From positions 992,001-1,056,000 of the forward strand of contig NZ_JAAAPL010000001.1 of NCBI RefSeq assembly GCF_011317445.1: a DNA stretch of 64,000 bases, in the 5' to 3' direction. Source of the DNA: Chelativorans multitrophicus (GTDB taxonomy: Bacteria > Pseudomonadota > Alphaproteobacteria > Rhizobiales > Rhizobiaceae). The notes under the pieces are model-generated. The model saw nothing but the letters and a program-made list of their open reading frames with translations. It was not told the origin of the DNA and ran no database searches. How positions within the stretch are numbered: the first letter of the stretch is position 1; each line of letters starts with the position of its first letter. Positions 28,041 through 36,877 of the stretch are shown here, piece after piece. A program made the position numbers and the translations under genes.

Positions 28041-28516
28041 CCCTCCATCCTGAAATACGCGTTCGACCGGCCACTAGGGCCGACCTGAAACTTGTAGCGC
28101 GGATGAACAAGGAACTTATCGAAGATGAGGGCCATCGAAATCCGATGACTGTCGATCAGTTGGAGCAAAGAGCTGCCGGGTTCATGGATGAATCCGGGTG
28201 GAGGATCGATCTATTCGAGCAGGCGGGGAGCGTTGTTGGATATGCAACCTGGAAACTCGAGGACGACAACACGGAACCGAGCGGAAAGCGCGTCTATCTC
28301 CGGCAATTCTATGTGGCGCGCGAATCGAGGGGCGGCGGAGTTGGACGGCAGGCTCTTAACGCATTGATGGGTCGCGAATTTCCGGCCGACACGCGGGTGC
28401 TCCTCGAAGTGATGCAGTCGAATCCCGGCGGGCAGCAATTCTGGAGCAGGATGGGATTTGCTCCCTATTCCCACCTCCTGGAAAGCAGGTCCGTGAACTC
28501 ACCCAGAAGCAAATAG
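28037..28516 (+). CDS. GNAT-family N-acetyltransferase, paralogue of the regulator's C-terminal domain
   Basis: The 159-residue single-domain protein starts at an ATG overlapping the aldehyde dehydrogenase stop. Motif A is intact: QFYVARESRGGGVGRQALNA, with the acetyl-CoA pyrophosphate loop R98-GGGV-G103. Motif B follows (VLLEVMQSNPGGQQFWSRMG). The best match in view is the C-terminal domain of the divergent GntR fusion. In this operon I infer N-acetylation of an amine or amino acid before the oxidase and dehydrogenase act, doing what gamma-glutamylation does in the Puu pathway. Acetylation of a toxic intermediate or a protein is an alternative. A 12-base gap leads to the lyase gene. Confidence 0.88.
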   Translation: MTLHPEIRVRPATRADLKLVARMNKELIEDEGHRNPMTVDQLEQRAAGFMDESGWRIDLFEQAGSVVGYATWKLEDDNTEPSGKRVYLRQFYVARESRGGGVGRQALNALMGREFPADTRVLLEVMQSNPGGQQFWSRMGFAPYSHLLESRSVNSPRSK

Positions 28517-28528
28517 AGAGAGCAATCG

Positions 28529-30037
28529 ATGAACATTAATGTCCCGGATGCCACCCGGATCGGCCGCGCCACGGGAGCAAAAGCGCCTGAGTTCCAAGAG
28601 CTATATGACTTCGACGCGGCAGCGCTGACCCTTACGAGCGCGGTCTTTCCCTACGACAGTCAAATACATCGTGCGCATGTCGTGATGCTGACGGAACAGG
28701 GAATTCTCACTGTAGAGGAATCAGCAACCATTCTCAGTGGACTGGCCCAGGTGGACGAGCTCGCCGCCACTGATGGGTCATTGCGCACCTATCTTCCTTA
28801 CGAGGCTGCGTTGAAGCGAACAATCGGCTCGGTTGCGGGAAAAATGCATATCGGACGAAGCCGTAACGATCTCGCAAATGCCGGAAAGCGGATGTTTCTG
28901 CGCGATCAGCTCTTGCGCACTATTGAGGCGGTGATCGGCTATCGCGAAGCGGTTGTGCACAAGGCGGCCGACCATCTCGATACGGTGATGGTAGTATATA
29001 CTCAGCGCAAGGAGGCGCAGCCTATTACGCTCGGCCATTATCTCATGGCGATAAGCGAAAATCTTGCGAAGAACCTCGACAGATATCGCGAACTATATGC
29101 GCGCATCAACCTGTGCCCGTTGGGAGCGGCTGCCACCGCCGGCACAGGCTGGCCGTTGAACCGCGACCGCACGTCAGCTCTGCTGGGTTTTGATGGGTTG
29201 GTCGTGAATTCGATCGAGGGCGTCGCGGGCTGGGACCACGTCGCGGAGCATGCCTTTGTCAATGCCGTCTTCCTGAGCGGCCTCAGCCGTCTGGCTTCGG
29301 AAATCCAGCTCTGGTCCACTGACGAATATCAAGTAGCGGAACTGGATGCGTCATTCGCAGGCACGAGCAGCATCATGCCGCAGAAGAAGAATCCAGACTC
29401 GCTGGAACGCAGCCGAAAAGCGGCATTTGCAGCGATGGGTCCGCTTGTAGGTATCCTCACCTCGCTAAATGCCATCGAATATCAATATAGCGCTGCCCGC
29501 GTTGAGTTGGAACCACGCTCCATCGACGCCTTGATCGCCGCAACGCACGCGATGACAGGGGTAGTGCGGACACTGCATCCTAACAAGGAACGCATGCGGC
29601 AATACGCTGCAGAAAACTATTCGACCATGACCGACCTCACCGACATGCTCGTTAGACGCGTGGGAATCGACTATCGCGAAGCGCACGAGATAGTGGCTCA
29701 TGTCGTGATCACAGCCATCGAAAAAGGCATCAAGGCAAACAAAATTGGTCTCGATCTGGTCCAGGAGGCGGCAGTTGCCCAGACCGGCGCGGGAATAAAT
29801 GTGAGTGCCGACGACATCAAGGACGCGCTCGACCCGTGGCAGAACGTCCTACGGCGCGAAGGCAAGGGAATGCCGGCCCCGATGTCCGTGAAGGCCAGCA
29901 TCGATGATGCAATGGCGGAACTTCACAAAGATCGTGCATGGCTCGCAAATGCGACGCAAGCTCTTGCGAACGCAAAGCAAACACTGGCGGACAGCGTGCA
30001 GCAGATCATCCAAACCGACAGAAAATACCTGCGCTGA
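28529..30037 (+). CDS. Argininosuccinate-lyase-like C-N lyase (EDDS-lyase-like)
   Basis: The 502-residue member of the aspartase/fumarase superfamily has all three signatures: HIGRSRND (107-114), YTQRKEAQPITLGH (157-170) and TSSIMPQKKNP (279-289, catalytic Ser in the flexible loop). It fits argininosuccinate lyases (CPLGAAATAGTGWPLNRD) but is some 40 residues longer. Its R112, N113, T158, S281, M283 and N288 coincide with positions I recall for ethylenediamine-disuccinate lyase of Chelativorans. Residue 159, normally the conserved His of YTHLQ, is Gln. No arginine gene is nearby, and an importer follows, so catabolic C-N cleavage releasing fumarate plus an amine is more likely than arginine synthesis. 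Substrate is inferred only. Confidence 0.85.
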   Translation: MNINVPDATRIGRATGAKAPEFQELYDFDAAALTLTSAVFPYDSQIHRAHVVMLTEQGILTVEESATILSGLAQVDELAATDGSLRTYLPYEAALKRTIGSVAGKMHIGRSRNDLANAGKRMFLRDQLLRTIEAVIGYREAVVHKAADHLDTVMVVYTQRKEAQPITLGHYLMAISENLAKNLDRYRELYARINLCPLGAAATAGTGWPLNRDRTSALLGFDGLVVNSIEGVAGWDHVAEHAFVNAVFLSGLSRLASEIQLWSTDEYQVAELDASFAGTSSIMPQKKNPDSLERSRKAAFAAMGPLVGILTSLNAIEYQYSAARVELEPRSIDALIAATHAMTGVVRTLHPNKERMRQYAAENYSTMTDLTDMLVRRVGIDYREAHEIVAHVVITAIEKGIKANKIGLDLVQEAAVAQTGAGINVSADDIKDALDPWQNVLRREGKGMPAPMSVKASIDDAMAELHKDRAWLANATQALANAKQTLADSVQQIIQTDRKYLR

Positions 30038-30121
30038 GGCTGATGGATGATCGGTCACTTCAAGGAGAAAAAAGGTCTAGTTATCCAATGAGTTAGAATA
30101 ACTAAAAACAGGGGATTCGCA

Positions 30122-31732
30122 ATGCGCATTCAAATGGGAATGAAAGCAAAGGCGGCGTTCATAACTATCGGGGCAATAATTACCGTCGCCAACAGCCTAA
30201 GCAACGCCTCCGCTCAGACGAGCGGAGGAGATCTGGTCACCGTAATGCGGGCGGATCCAAAAGGTCTTATACCTGCATTTCCCCACGGAGGTGACGCTCG
30301 GATCATCGCAGCAAAGATCTTTGAGGGCCTGATATCCTACAGCACGGATTTAAGGCCGCTCCCAGGGCTCGCCAAGAGCTGGGAAATCTCGAGCGATGGC
30401 TTGACCTATACGTTCAAACTCCAAAACGGCGTGCATTGGAACGATGGCAAGGAGTTCTCGTCGGCCGACGTCCTATTCAGTCTGAACGAAATGCTTCCCG
30501 CCACCAATGCGGCGGCGAAGCAGGCGCTTGAAGAGGTGAAATCCATTGAGGCGCCCGACGCGGAAACGGTCGTGATCACCCTCAAGCGGCGCGTGCCCTA
30601 CTTCCTTATGCTCTTCCCGGGCCAACAGATGCCCATCATGCCTAAGCATATCTATGAGGGCACCGACTACATAAAGAATCCAGCGAATCTAATGCCAATC
30701 GGCACGGGTCCATTCGAGTTGGTCGAATGGAAGCGTGGTTCCTACGTTCGTCTTGAGAAGAACGAGAATTACTGGAAGAAGCCGGAACCCTACCTGGATT
30801 CAATCACCTATCGGATCATGCCGGATGCATCTTCGCGCGCGATCGCCCTGGAAAGTGGCGATGTCAATGTCGCGACGTCGGGAGAATTGAGCAGTTCGGA
30901 CATTGCGCGCTTCAAGACATCCGGCGAGTTTCGGATGGATTCCAAAGGTTGGGAATATTTCGCCAGCCAGGCGCTTCTGGTCATCAATGTGCGGAACCAC
31001 GTTCTACAGGATGCCCGGTTCAGACAGGCACTCTCCTATGCACTCGACAAGAGATTCATCCTAGATCACGTGTGGAACGGCACCGGTGCAATTTCGACCG
31101 GGCCCGTTAGCCACTCTATCCCGTTCTATACCGATAAAATTTCGAGCTACAGCTTCGACCCCAAGAAAGCGAGCGCCTTGCTCGACGAGATTGGGTTGAG
31201 GGCAGGTGCCGACGACAAGAGGCTCGATGCCCAAGGCAATCCGATTACTGTTAAACTGCTGATATTGCCCGGAGAACCTTATGGCAGGTTGGCGGAGTAT
31301 ATTAGGGAGGCGTGGCGCGGCATTGGCATCGCCACGGATCTGCAGGCAGTCGACCTAGGCAACTGGTATGACCGCATGGCCAACTGGAACTTCGATGTCG
31401 CCATCGCAAATCTAGGCCAATTTGCCGATCCCGGGATCGGAGCTAGGAGCTACTATCATTCGGGCAACATCAAAAAAGGTGTGATGTTCTCGAACATGGG
31501 CGGCTACAAGAACGGGGATGTCGACGCACTGTTTGATCAGGCTTCACTCGAGATGGATCCTGAACGCCGCGGCGAGATCTATCACCAGATCCAGCAGAAG
31601 ATCGTCACTGATGCTCCCGCAATCTGGTTAATTGACCTCGAGCGCTTCACCGTCAGCCAAAAGAATGTTCACAACCTGGTGACGGACGCGTTCGGACCAT
31701 GGGGTTCATGGGCAAGCGCCTACATTGAATAG
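30122..31732 (+). CDS. ABC importer substrate-binding protein, peptide/opine family 5
   Basis: The 536-residue protein has a signal peptide (AKAAFITIGAIITVANSLSNASA-Q). The rest is of the DppA/OppA/NikA family, with YTFKLQNGVHWNDGKEFSSA, PIGTGPFELVEWKRGSYVRL, and late EMDPERRGEIYHQIQQ. Proteins of this family take up peptides, opines, nickel chelates and, in EDTA degraders, metal-chelate aminopolycarboxylates. The gene is 84 bases after the lyase and is followed by two permeases and a fused ATPase, so the importer is complete. The likely ligand is the substrate of the upstream enzymes. Confidence 0.92.
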   Translation: MRIQMGMKAKAAFITIGAIITVANSLSNASAQTSGGDLVTVMRADPKGLIPAFPHGGDARIIAAKIFEGLISYSTDLRPLPGLAKSWEISSDGLTYTFKLQNGVHWNDGKEFSSADVLFSLNEMLPATNAAAKQALEEVKSIEAPDAETVVITLKRRVPYFLMLFPGQQMPIMPKHIYEGTDYIKNPANLMPIGTGPFELVEWKRGSYVRLEKNENYWKKPEPYLDSITYRIMPDASSRAIALESGDVNVATSGELSSSDIARFKTSGEFRMDSKGWEYFASQALLVINVRNHVLQDARFRQALSYALDKRFILDHVWNGTGAISTGPVSHSIPFYTDKISSYSFDPKKASALLDEIGLRAGADDKRLDAQGNPITVKLLILPGEPYGRLAEYIREAWRGIGIATDLQAVDLGNWYDRMANWNFDVAIANLGQFADPGIGARSYYHSGNIKKGVMFSNMGGYKNGDVDALFDQASLEMDPERRGEIYHQIQQKIVTDAPAIWLIDLERFTVSQKNVHNLVTDAFGPWGSWASAYIE

Positions 31733-31741
31733 TGATCAGCT

Positions 31742-32710
31742 ATGCAGTTTCTCGGTTACGTCTCCTGGCGCCTGCTGAAGGCTGCCGCTTTGCTGGTGGC
31801 CGTGATATCCTTGAATTTCCTGTTGATCAGGATGGTTCCTGGAGATCCCGCGACCGTTATTGCCGGTGAAAGCGGCATGGCCGACGCGGATTTCGTAGCA
31901 CGAATCCGTGAAATATATGGGTTGGACCAGCCTTTGCTGGTCCAACTGAAAACCTACCTCGTGAATACGCTTTCTCTGGATTTCGGCCATTCGTATCGCC
32001 TCCAGACGGATGTACTTGCGCTGATCATCGAACGGCTTCCGGCAACGATCGCCCTAACTGGCGCCGCATTCATATTCTCATTGGTGGTGGGGGTGAGTCT
32101 TGGCGTGATCGCGGGTTCGCGCCCAGGCAGCAAAGTGGACGTCGCCATCCAGTTCGTATCCGTCGCGCTTTATTCCGTTCCTGTGTTCTGGATCGGCTTG
32201 ATGTTGATACTCGTGTTCTCGCTGAAGCTACATTGGCTTCCAGCATCAGGTACGGGATTTGAATACGGACAAATCCCCGGTGTGCTGGAATTTCTGAGTC
32301 ACCTGCTGTTGCCGATGATCACGCTGTCGCTGTTCTACATCGCCGTCTACATTCGGCTTGCGCGCACCTCAGTCGTCGACGTAACGCATCAGGATTTTGT
32401 CAGGACCGCGAAGTCGAAGGGCCTCCCTTCGGCGTTCATTCTGCGCAAGCACGTGCTCCCGAACGCCATATTGCCGGTAGTCACCATGGCTGCGCTTCAG
32501 GCGGGGCACCTCGTCAGTGGATCGATAGCCGTCGAAACGATCTTCGCTTGGCCAGGCATCGGGAGACTTGGCTACGAGGCACTCGTTCAGCGCGACTATA
32601 ACATGCTGTTGGGTGTGTTCCTGGTCACGGCAACCATGGTCGTTCTGCTGAATCTCGTCGCTGACGTTCTGTATGTTGTCGTTGATCCAAGAATAGAGCT
32701 GGTGCGATGA
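31742..32710 (+). CDS. ABC importer permease, DppB type
   Basis: The 322-residue membrane protein starts with the typical YVSWRLLKAAALLVAVISLN, LIRMVPGDPA and the external YGLDQPLLVQ segment. Further membrane segments follow, and the EAA loop is near RTAKSKGLPSAFILRKHVLP. It ends DVLYVVVDPRIELVR, the usual C-terminus of DppB proteins. The stop overlaps the next ATG (ATGA at 32707-32710). It forms the translocation pore with the DppC-type partner. Confidence 0.92.
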   Translation: MQFLGYVSWRLLKAAALLVAVISLNFLLIRMVPGDPATVIAGESGMADADFVARIREIYGLDQPLLVQLKTYLVNTLSLDFGHSYRLQTDVLALIIERLPATIALTGAAFIFSLVVGVSLGVIAGSRPGSKVDVAIQFVSVALYSVPVFWIGLMLILVFSLKLHWLPASGTGFEYGQIPGVLEFLSHLLLPMITLSLFYIAVYIRLARTSVVDVTHQDFVRTAKSKGLPSAFILRKHVLPNAILPVVTMAALQAGHLVSGSIAVETIFAWPGIGRLGYEALVQRDYNMLLGVFLVTATMVVLLNLVADVLYVVVDPRIELVR

Positions 32711-33561
32711 GGTATTTTTATTCGGTTCCCAGGAGTGTGCTTACCTTTTGCGGTTTTAATTGGCAGATCGCAAATGGCGCGGGCATCATCGCCCTATTGG
32801 CGCTGGTTGCATTTGGCGCATCACCAATCTCGCCTTACGGGGCGTGGGAGATTGCGGGCACTCCATGTCTTCCACCGCTTTCGCCGGAACATCTGCTCGG
32901 CACCGATATGCTGGGTCGCGACGTCCTTTCCGGCGTGATCTACGGTGCTCAATCGTCGTTGCTGGTCGGACTCGCTTCAGCAGGCGCGGCAATTGTCTTG
33001 GGAATCGTTGTAGGCGCATTTGCCGGCTACTATGGCGGAATCGTCGACGATATTTTGATGAGGTTCACCGAGTTCCTGCAAACTATGCCAGGCTTGGCAC
33101 TCGCGCTTGTTTTGGTCGCCGTTCTTGGGCCATCGATCTGGTCCGTCGTGATCGCCATCACAATTGTGAGCTGGGCACCGGTCGCCCGTTTGATCCGTGC
33201 TGAATTCTTATCGCTGCGCGGTCGGGAATTCGTTCTGGCTGCAATCGTGCTCGGTCAGCGAAACACAAAAATCATTCTTTCCCAAATGCTACCGAATGCG
33301 CTCGGGCCAATTGTGTCTACGGCATCCCTGAAGGTGTCGAGCGCCATACTGACAGAGTCGACGATAAGCTTTCTCGGGCTCGGCGACACGACTAGAATGT
33401 CGTGGGGCATGATGATCGGTAACGCGCAGGGGCAACTCCGGGAAGCATGGTGGATGAGCGTTTTTCCGGGGGTTGCGCTGTTTGTGACCATACTCGGACT
33501 TACGCTTCTCTCTGACGGAATTGCGCGCTCAGGTAGTGCACGCAAGCAAAGCATGCTGTGA
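32707..33561 (+). CDS. ABC importer permease, DppC type
   Basis: The 284-residue partner permease has the DppC hallmark segment LSPEHLLGTDMLGRDVLSGV and the following YGAQSSLLVGLASAGAAIVL. The EAA loop is near LRGREFVLAAIVLGQRNTKI, and SFLGLGDTTRMSWGMMI lies towards the end. Start codon and upstream stop overlap by four bases. It is followed within a few bases by the fused ATPase. Confidence 0.92.
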   Translation: MRYFYSVPRSVLTFCGFNWQIANGAGIIALLALVAFGASPISPYGAWEIAGTPCLPPLSPEHLLGTDMLGRDVLSGVIYGAQSSLLVGLASAGAAIVLGIVVGAFAGYYGGIVDDILMRFTEFLQTMPGLALALVLVAVLGPSIWSVVIAITIVSWAPVARLIRAEFLSLRGREFVLAAIVLGQRNTKIILSQMLPNALGPIVSTASLKVSSAILTESTISFLGLGDTTRMSWGMMIGNAQGQLREAWWMSVFPGVALFVTILGLTLLSDGIARSGSARKQSML

Positions 33562-33568
33562 GGACAAA

Positions 33569-35197
33569 GTGCTCGAGATAGAAAAGCTTAGCATCGTTCT
33601 TCCTTCCGGCGCCGACAGGGCTCTCGCGATTAAGGACGTTTCGTTCAGCGTGAAGTCCGGTTCAACGCTTTGTCTTGTGGGCGAATCCGGGTCGGGGAAA
33701 TCGGTTATCGGACAAGCCGTTGCAGGGCTCCTACCGCAAACCCTTCACTGTTTGAAACAGAGTTCCATACGCCTTGGCGGCCGAAACTTGCTGTCGCTAG
33801 ACGAATGTGCGTGGCGCCGTATTCGAGGGCGGGAAATCGGAATGGTGTTTCAGGAGCCGATGACTGCCTTGAATCCGCTGATGCCAGTCGGGCAGCAGAT
33901 TGCTGAAGTTTACCGGTCACACGGCTTGCGCCTCAGGAAGGCGGAAGTCCGGGACCGGGTTGAAGGTTTGCTCGAGCGTGTCGGGATAAAGGACCCGGCC
34001 CGCATCTCGAAATCCTACACGTTCCGCATGTCAGGCGGTCAGAGGCAGCGTGCTATGATAGCCATGGCCGTGGCAATGAAGCCCAAGGTGCTTATTGCCG
34101 ATGAGCCGACCACAGCGCTCGATGTGACGACGCAAAGACAGGTTCTTGACTTGTTGGCCGACTTTCAGGCTGAAACCCGAATGGCACTCATATTCATCAC
34201 GCATGATTTTGGGATCGTGGCGGATATTGCCGACGAAGTCGCTGTCATGGAAAGCGGAAACCTTGTCGAGTTCGGCTCGAAGGAAGATGTTTTGGCTCGC
34301 GCGCAGCACCGCTACACTCGAAAATTGCTCGCAGCTGTTCCGCGCCTTCATGAGCATAAGGCTTCGGTTGCCGAGCGATCGACACCGGTGCTCGAAGTGC
34401 GCGGCTTGAGCAAAACGTATGGAGTGGCAACGAGCATCTTCAGAAGGCAGGACATGAGGGTCCTGAACGATGTCAATTTCAAGGTTTGCAAAGGCGAGGT
34501 TGTCGCGCTTGTAGGGGAGTCCGGATCCGGCAAATCAACAATTGCAAAATGCCTGACGCGTCTCACGTCGATAGACACCGGTTCGATCCGTCTTGACGGG
34601 GCAGATATGCTGAGCCTCAAAGGAGAGGCCCTAATGAAACTGCGCCGCAAGGTGCAGATCGTATTCCAAGATCCGTACGGATCTCTGAATCCTCGCCAGA
34701 AGATCGTGGATGCGGTATCGGCCGGACCAATTGCGCAGGGGGTTGCGTCACGCGAAGCCCGTGAACTCGCGGAGCACCTGCTCACGATTGTCGGTCTGGG
34801 ACGAAATGCACTCGACCGTTATCCTCATGAGTTCTCCGGCGGGCAACGTCAGCGCATTGGTATCGCCAGGGCTCTCGCCGCGAAGCCGGAGGTTCTTATT
34901 GCGGACGAAGCTGTCTCTGCTCTCGATGTTACGGTTCAAGCGCAGATTTTGCGACTTCTTGCGGACCTAAGGGATCGACTTGGACTCACCATGCTTTTTA
35001 TCACGCACGACCTGCGCGTCGCCGGTCAAGTGAGCGATCGCATAATCGTCTTGAAGGCTGGGAATGTAGTTGAAGAGGGTCCCACTCAAGCAATATTCAC
35101 CAAGCCATCAAATCAGTACACTTACTCTCTTCTGCAGGCAATTCCCGGAATCTCATCAAACGAGTCCGCGTTGGTTCGGAATAAGTGCGTGTGCTAA
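33569..35197 (+). CDS. ABC importer ATPase, two fused nucleotide-binding domains (DppD-DppF type)
   Basis: The start is placed at GTG 33569 with AGGA from the previous stop region just upstream (542 residues); an in-frame start at 33521 would overlap the permease by 40 bases. Two complete ATPases are fused. The first has Walker A GESGSGKSVIG, signature MSGGQRQRAM and Walker B VLIADEPTTALD. The second has GESGSGKSTIAK, FSGGQRQRIG and VLIADEAVSALD. A linker with SVAERSTPVLEVRGLSKTYG separates them. Fused DppDF proteins are common in rhizobia. This completes the importer. Confidence 0.92.
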   Translation: MLEIEKLSIVLPSGADRALAIKDVSFSVKSGSTLCLVGESGSGKSVIGQAVAGLLPQTLHCLKQSSIRLGGRNLLSLDECAWRRIRGREIGMVFQEPMTALNPLMPVGQQIAEVYRSHGLRLRKAEVRDRVEGLLERVGIKDPARISKSYTFRMSGGQRQRAMIAMAVAMKPKVLIADEPTTALDVTTQRQVLDLLADFQAETRMALIFITHDFGIVADIADEVAVMESGNLVEFGSKEDVLARAQHRYTRKLLAAVPRLHEHKASVAERSTPVLEVRGLSKTYGVATSIFRRQDMRVLNDVNFKVCKGEVVALVGESGSGKSTIAKCLTRLTSIDTGSIRLDGADMLSLKGEALMKLRRKVQIVFQDPYGSLNPRQKIVDAVSAGPIAQGVASREARELAEHLLTIVGLGRNALDRYPHEFSGGQRQRIGIARALAAKPEVLIADEAVSALDVTVQAQILRLLADLRDRLGLTMLFITHDLRVAGQVSDRIIVLKAGNVVEEGPTQAIFTKPSNQYTYSLLQAIPGISSNESALVRNKCVC

Positions 35198-35376
35198 GAA
35201 GATAATAGATAATATAAGAAGACCTTTGATCGTAATGTGTGCCTGATGGGCCGTATCGGTTCACCGGGATGATTTATCTGTTGCGCCAAGTATTTGGGAC
35301 GACTCTATCGTCATCGCGATTTTCTTCCACTACCAATTTAATTTTCAGAGACGATAAGAAATATCCTCTTGATCCC
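35198..35376 (+). other. AT-rich intergenic stretch after the importer operon
   Basis: No frame here looks coding. The sequence turns AT-rich directly after the ATPase stop, and the change of base composition marks the join between the catabolic cargo and the metal module. I see no classical terminator hairpin with a T-run. Confidence 0.4.
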
Positions 35377-35394
35377 ATCCCCCCTCATAGGATA
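35377..35394 (+). promoter_or_regulatory. C-tract operator-like motif upstream of rcnA-like gene
   Basis: ATCCCCCCTCATAGGATA matches 12 of 18 positions of the motif before the DedA gene (37206). RcnR, DmeR and CsoR-family sites typically consist of a C/G tract flanked by AT-containing half-sites, so a role as operator for the regulator encoded at 36878 is plausible. Confidence 0.45.
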
Positions 35395-35433
35395 TAAATG
35401 GGTCGAATTTGACGTAGGAAGGCATCACTTCAA

Positions 35434-35455
35434 CGCAGAGAGCAGGCTCTCTGCG
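35434..35455. repeat. Perfect 10-base inverted repeat in the rcnA-like leader
   Basis: CGCAGAGAGC and GCTCTCTGCG are exact inverted repeats separated by two bases, 113 bases before the exporter start. As RNA this would form a strong hairpin in the leader; as DNA it could be a protein site. No T-run follows, so it is not a standard terminator. Confidence 0.5.
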
Positions 35456-35567
35456 CAGCGGCATTCTTTTGAATTCTCGCGGACGAGGGGATCCGTCTGC
35501 TGGCGCCGTTCAAAAATTTCAGTGTGCCGCTGTCTATGTGGCGTTCTGAGCAGATTGGAGAGAGGAT

Positions 35568-36764
35568 ATGGAATCTTTCAGTTCACTTCTTGCCCAGGGA
35601 GGCAGTTCGGCTTGGCTATTCATTCCTAGTGCGATCCTGTTGGGCGCGCTGCATGGTCTGGAGCCCGGTCATTCAAAGACGATGATGGCAGCGTTCATTG
35701 TAGCGGTCAGGGGAACCGTCGTGCAGGCTGTCTTGCTCGGACTGGCCGCTACGGTGTCTCACACGCTGGTGGTTTGGGGTATCGCGTTAGGCGGCATGTA
35801 TCTCTTCTCAAATCTGGACGCTGAGGTCGCCGAGCCTTACTTCCAGTTGGTTTCAGCAATCATAATCATAGGTGTCGCCGCCTGGATGTTCCGCCAGACC
35901 TGGAGGGAGCGGGTAGCTGCAAAGCAGTATGAGCGCGACGTCGCGCGGTGGGAGAAGACACGCGACAAATCCGTGATCACGCAAAAAGTTGATACCGGAC
36001 ACGGGTTCATGTCCATGGAGATCACTCCGCAGAAGCCAGCGTTCTGGCGCCTGAAGGTCGTGAGTGGTGATAAGTGGCTTGCCGATGACGTGATCGTTAC
36101 CACCGAGCGGCCAGACGGATCGAAGCAGAAGTTCACCTTCGTCGACCGTGACGGTTACATGGAATCGATCGAAACGATTGCGGAGCCATATAATTTCACC
36201 GCGCGCCTGAGCCTGGATCATGGCGACCATGAGCATGATTACGATCTGGCATTCCAGCAGGAATCGACCGCTGTTTCCAAGGATGATTCCGGATTGAACC
36301 TGCAGACGGAGGGGTACCAGGACGCTCATGCCCTCTCGCACGCCAATGATATCCGCAAGCGTTTCGCAAACCGGCAGGTTACGACCTGGCAGATCATCCT
36401 GTTCGGTCTTACCGGCGGTCTCATTCCCTGTCCCGCTGCGATCACCGTTCTCCTGCTGTGTCTCCAGCTTGAGAAGCTATCGCTCGGCGCGGTTCTTGTT
36501 CTCTGCTTCTCAATCGGATTGGCAATCACATTGGTCGTGGTCGGAGCAGTGGCTGCGGTCGGCGTCAGGAAGGCGACCCAGAAGTTCAGCTGGCTTTCGA
36601 CGGCGGCCGCGAGAGCACCATATTTTTCCAGCGCACTGATCGTGCTGGTCGGGCTCTACATGGGCTATCACGGCATCGAAGGAATTATGAACCCGCACCA
36701 TGAGGAGGAGGCGGCCTTGAGCAGGACGAATCCCGTTGTCGAACGGGTGCAGTCTTCAATGTGA
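35568..36764 (+). CDS. RcnA-like nickel/cobalt exporter with a globular insert replacing the His loop
   Basis: The 398-residue membrane protein aligns with E. coli RcnA at both ends: FIPSAILLGALHGLEPGHSK near the start, then the AATVSHTLVVWGIA region, and YQDAHALSHANDIRKRF and GLTGGLIPCPAAITVLLLC after the loop. RcnA exports Ni and Co. E. coli has a short histidine-rich loop between segments 3 and 4. Here about 130 residues (roughly 125-250) form what looks like a beta-rich domain from GHGFMSMEITPQKPAFWRL to YNFTARLSLDHGDHEHDYDL. Only its end keeps a few histidines. Similar domains occur twice in the protein at 38013. It heads the metal module, with the regulator next. Confidence 0.88.
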   Translation: MESFSSLLAQGGSSAWLFIPSAILLGALHGLEPGHSKTMMAAFIVAVRGTVVQAVLLGLAATVSHTLVVWGIALGGMYLFSNLDAEVAEPYFQLVSAIIIIGVAAWMFRQTWRERVAAKQYERDVARWEKTRDKSVITQKVDTGHGFMSMEITPQKPAFWRLKVVSGDKWLADDVIVTTERPDGSKQKFTFVDRDGYMESIETIAEPYNFTARLSLDHGDHEHDYDLAFQQESTAVSKDDSGLNLQTEGYQDAHALSHANDIRKRFANRQVTTWQIILFGLTGGLIPCPAAITVLLLCLQLEKLSLGAVLVLCFSIGLAITLVVVGAVAAVGVRKATQKFSWLSTAAARAPYFSSALIVLVGLYMGYHGIEGIMNPHHEEEAALSRTNPVVERVQSSM

Positions 36765-36877
36765 TCTCCTCCAGCCTGGAAAGCGCGGTCATGGGGATTT
36801 CGCCATTGTAAGGAATTTCGTATGAGAACAGTGTTTGGTGAACTGACCAAAAACCGAAAACTGGATGCTGCGCTAAT

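Noticed and set aside
28529-30037. Call as biosynthetic argH
   Set aside because: Longer than ArgH, His159 replaced by Gln, and embedded in an amine-catabolic and importer operon with no arginine genes.
35569-36764. Nickel uptake permease (NiCoT) instead of exporter
   Set aside because: The LEPGHSK and HANDIRKRF blocks are those of RcnA exporters and not the HxxxxDH motif of NiCoT.
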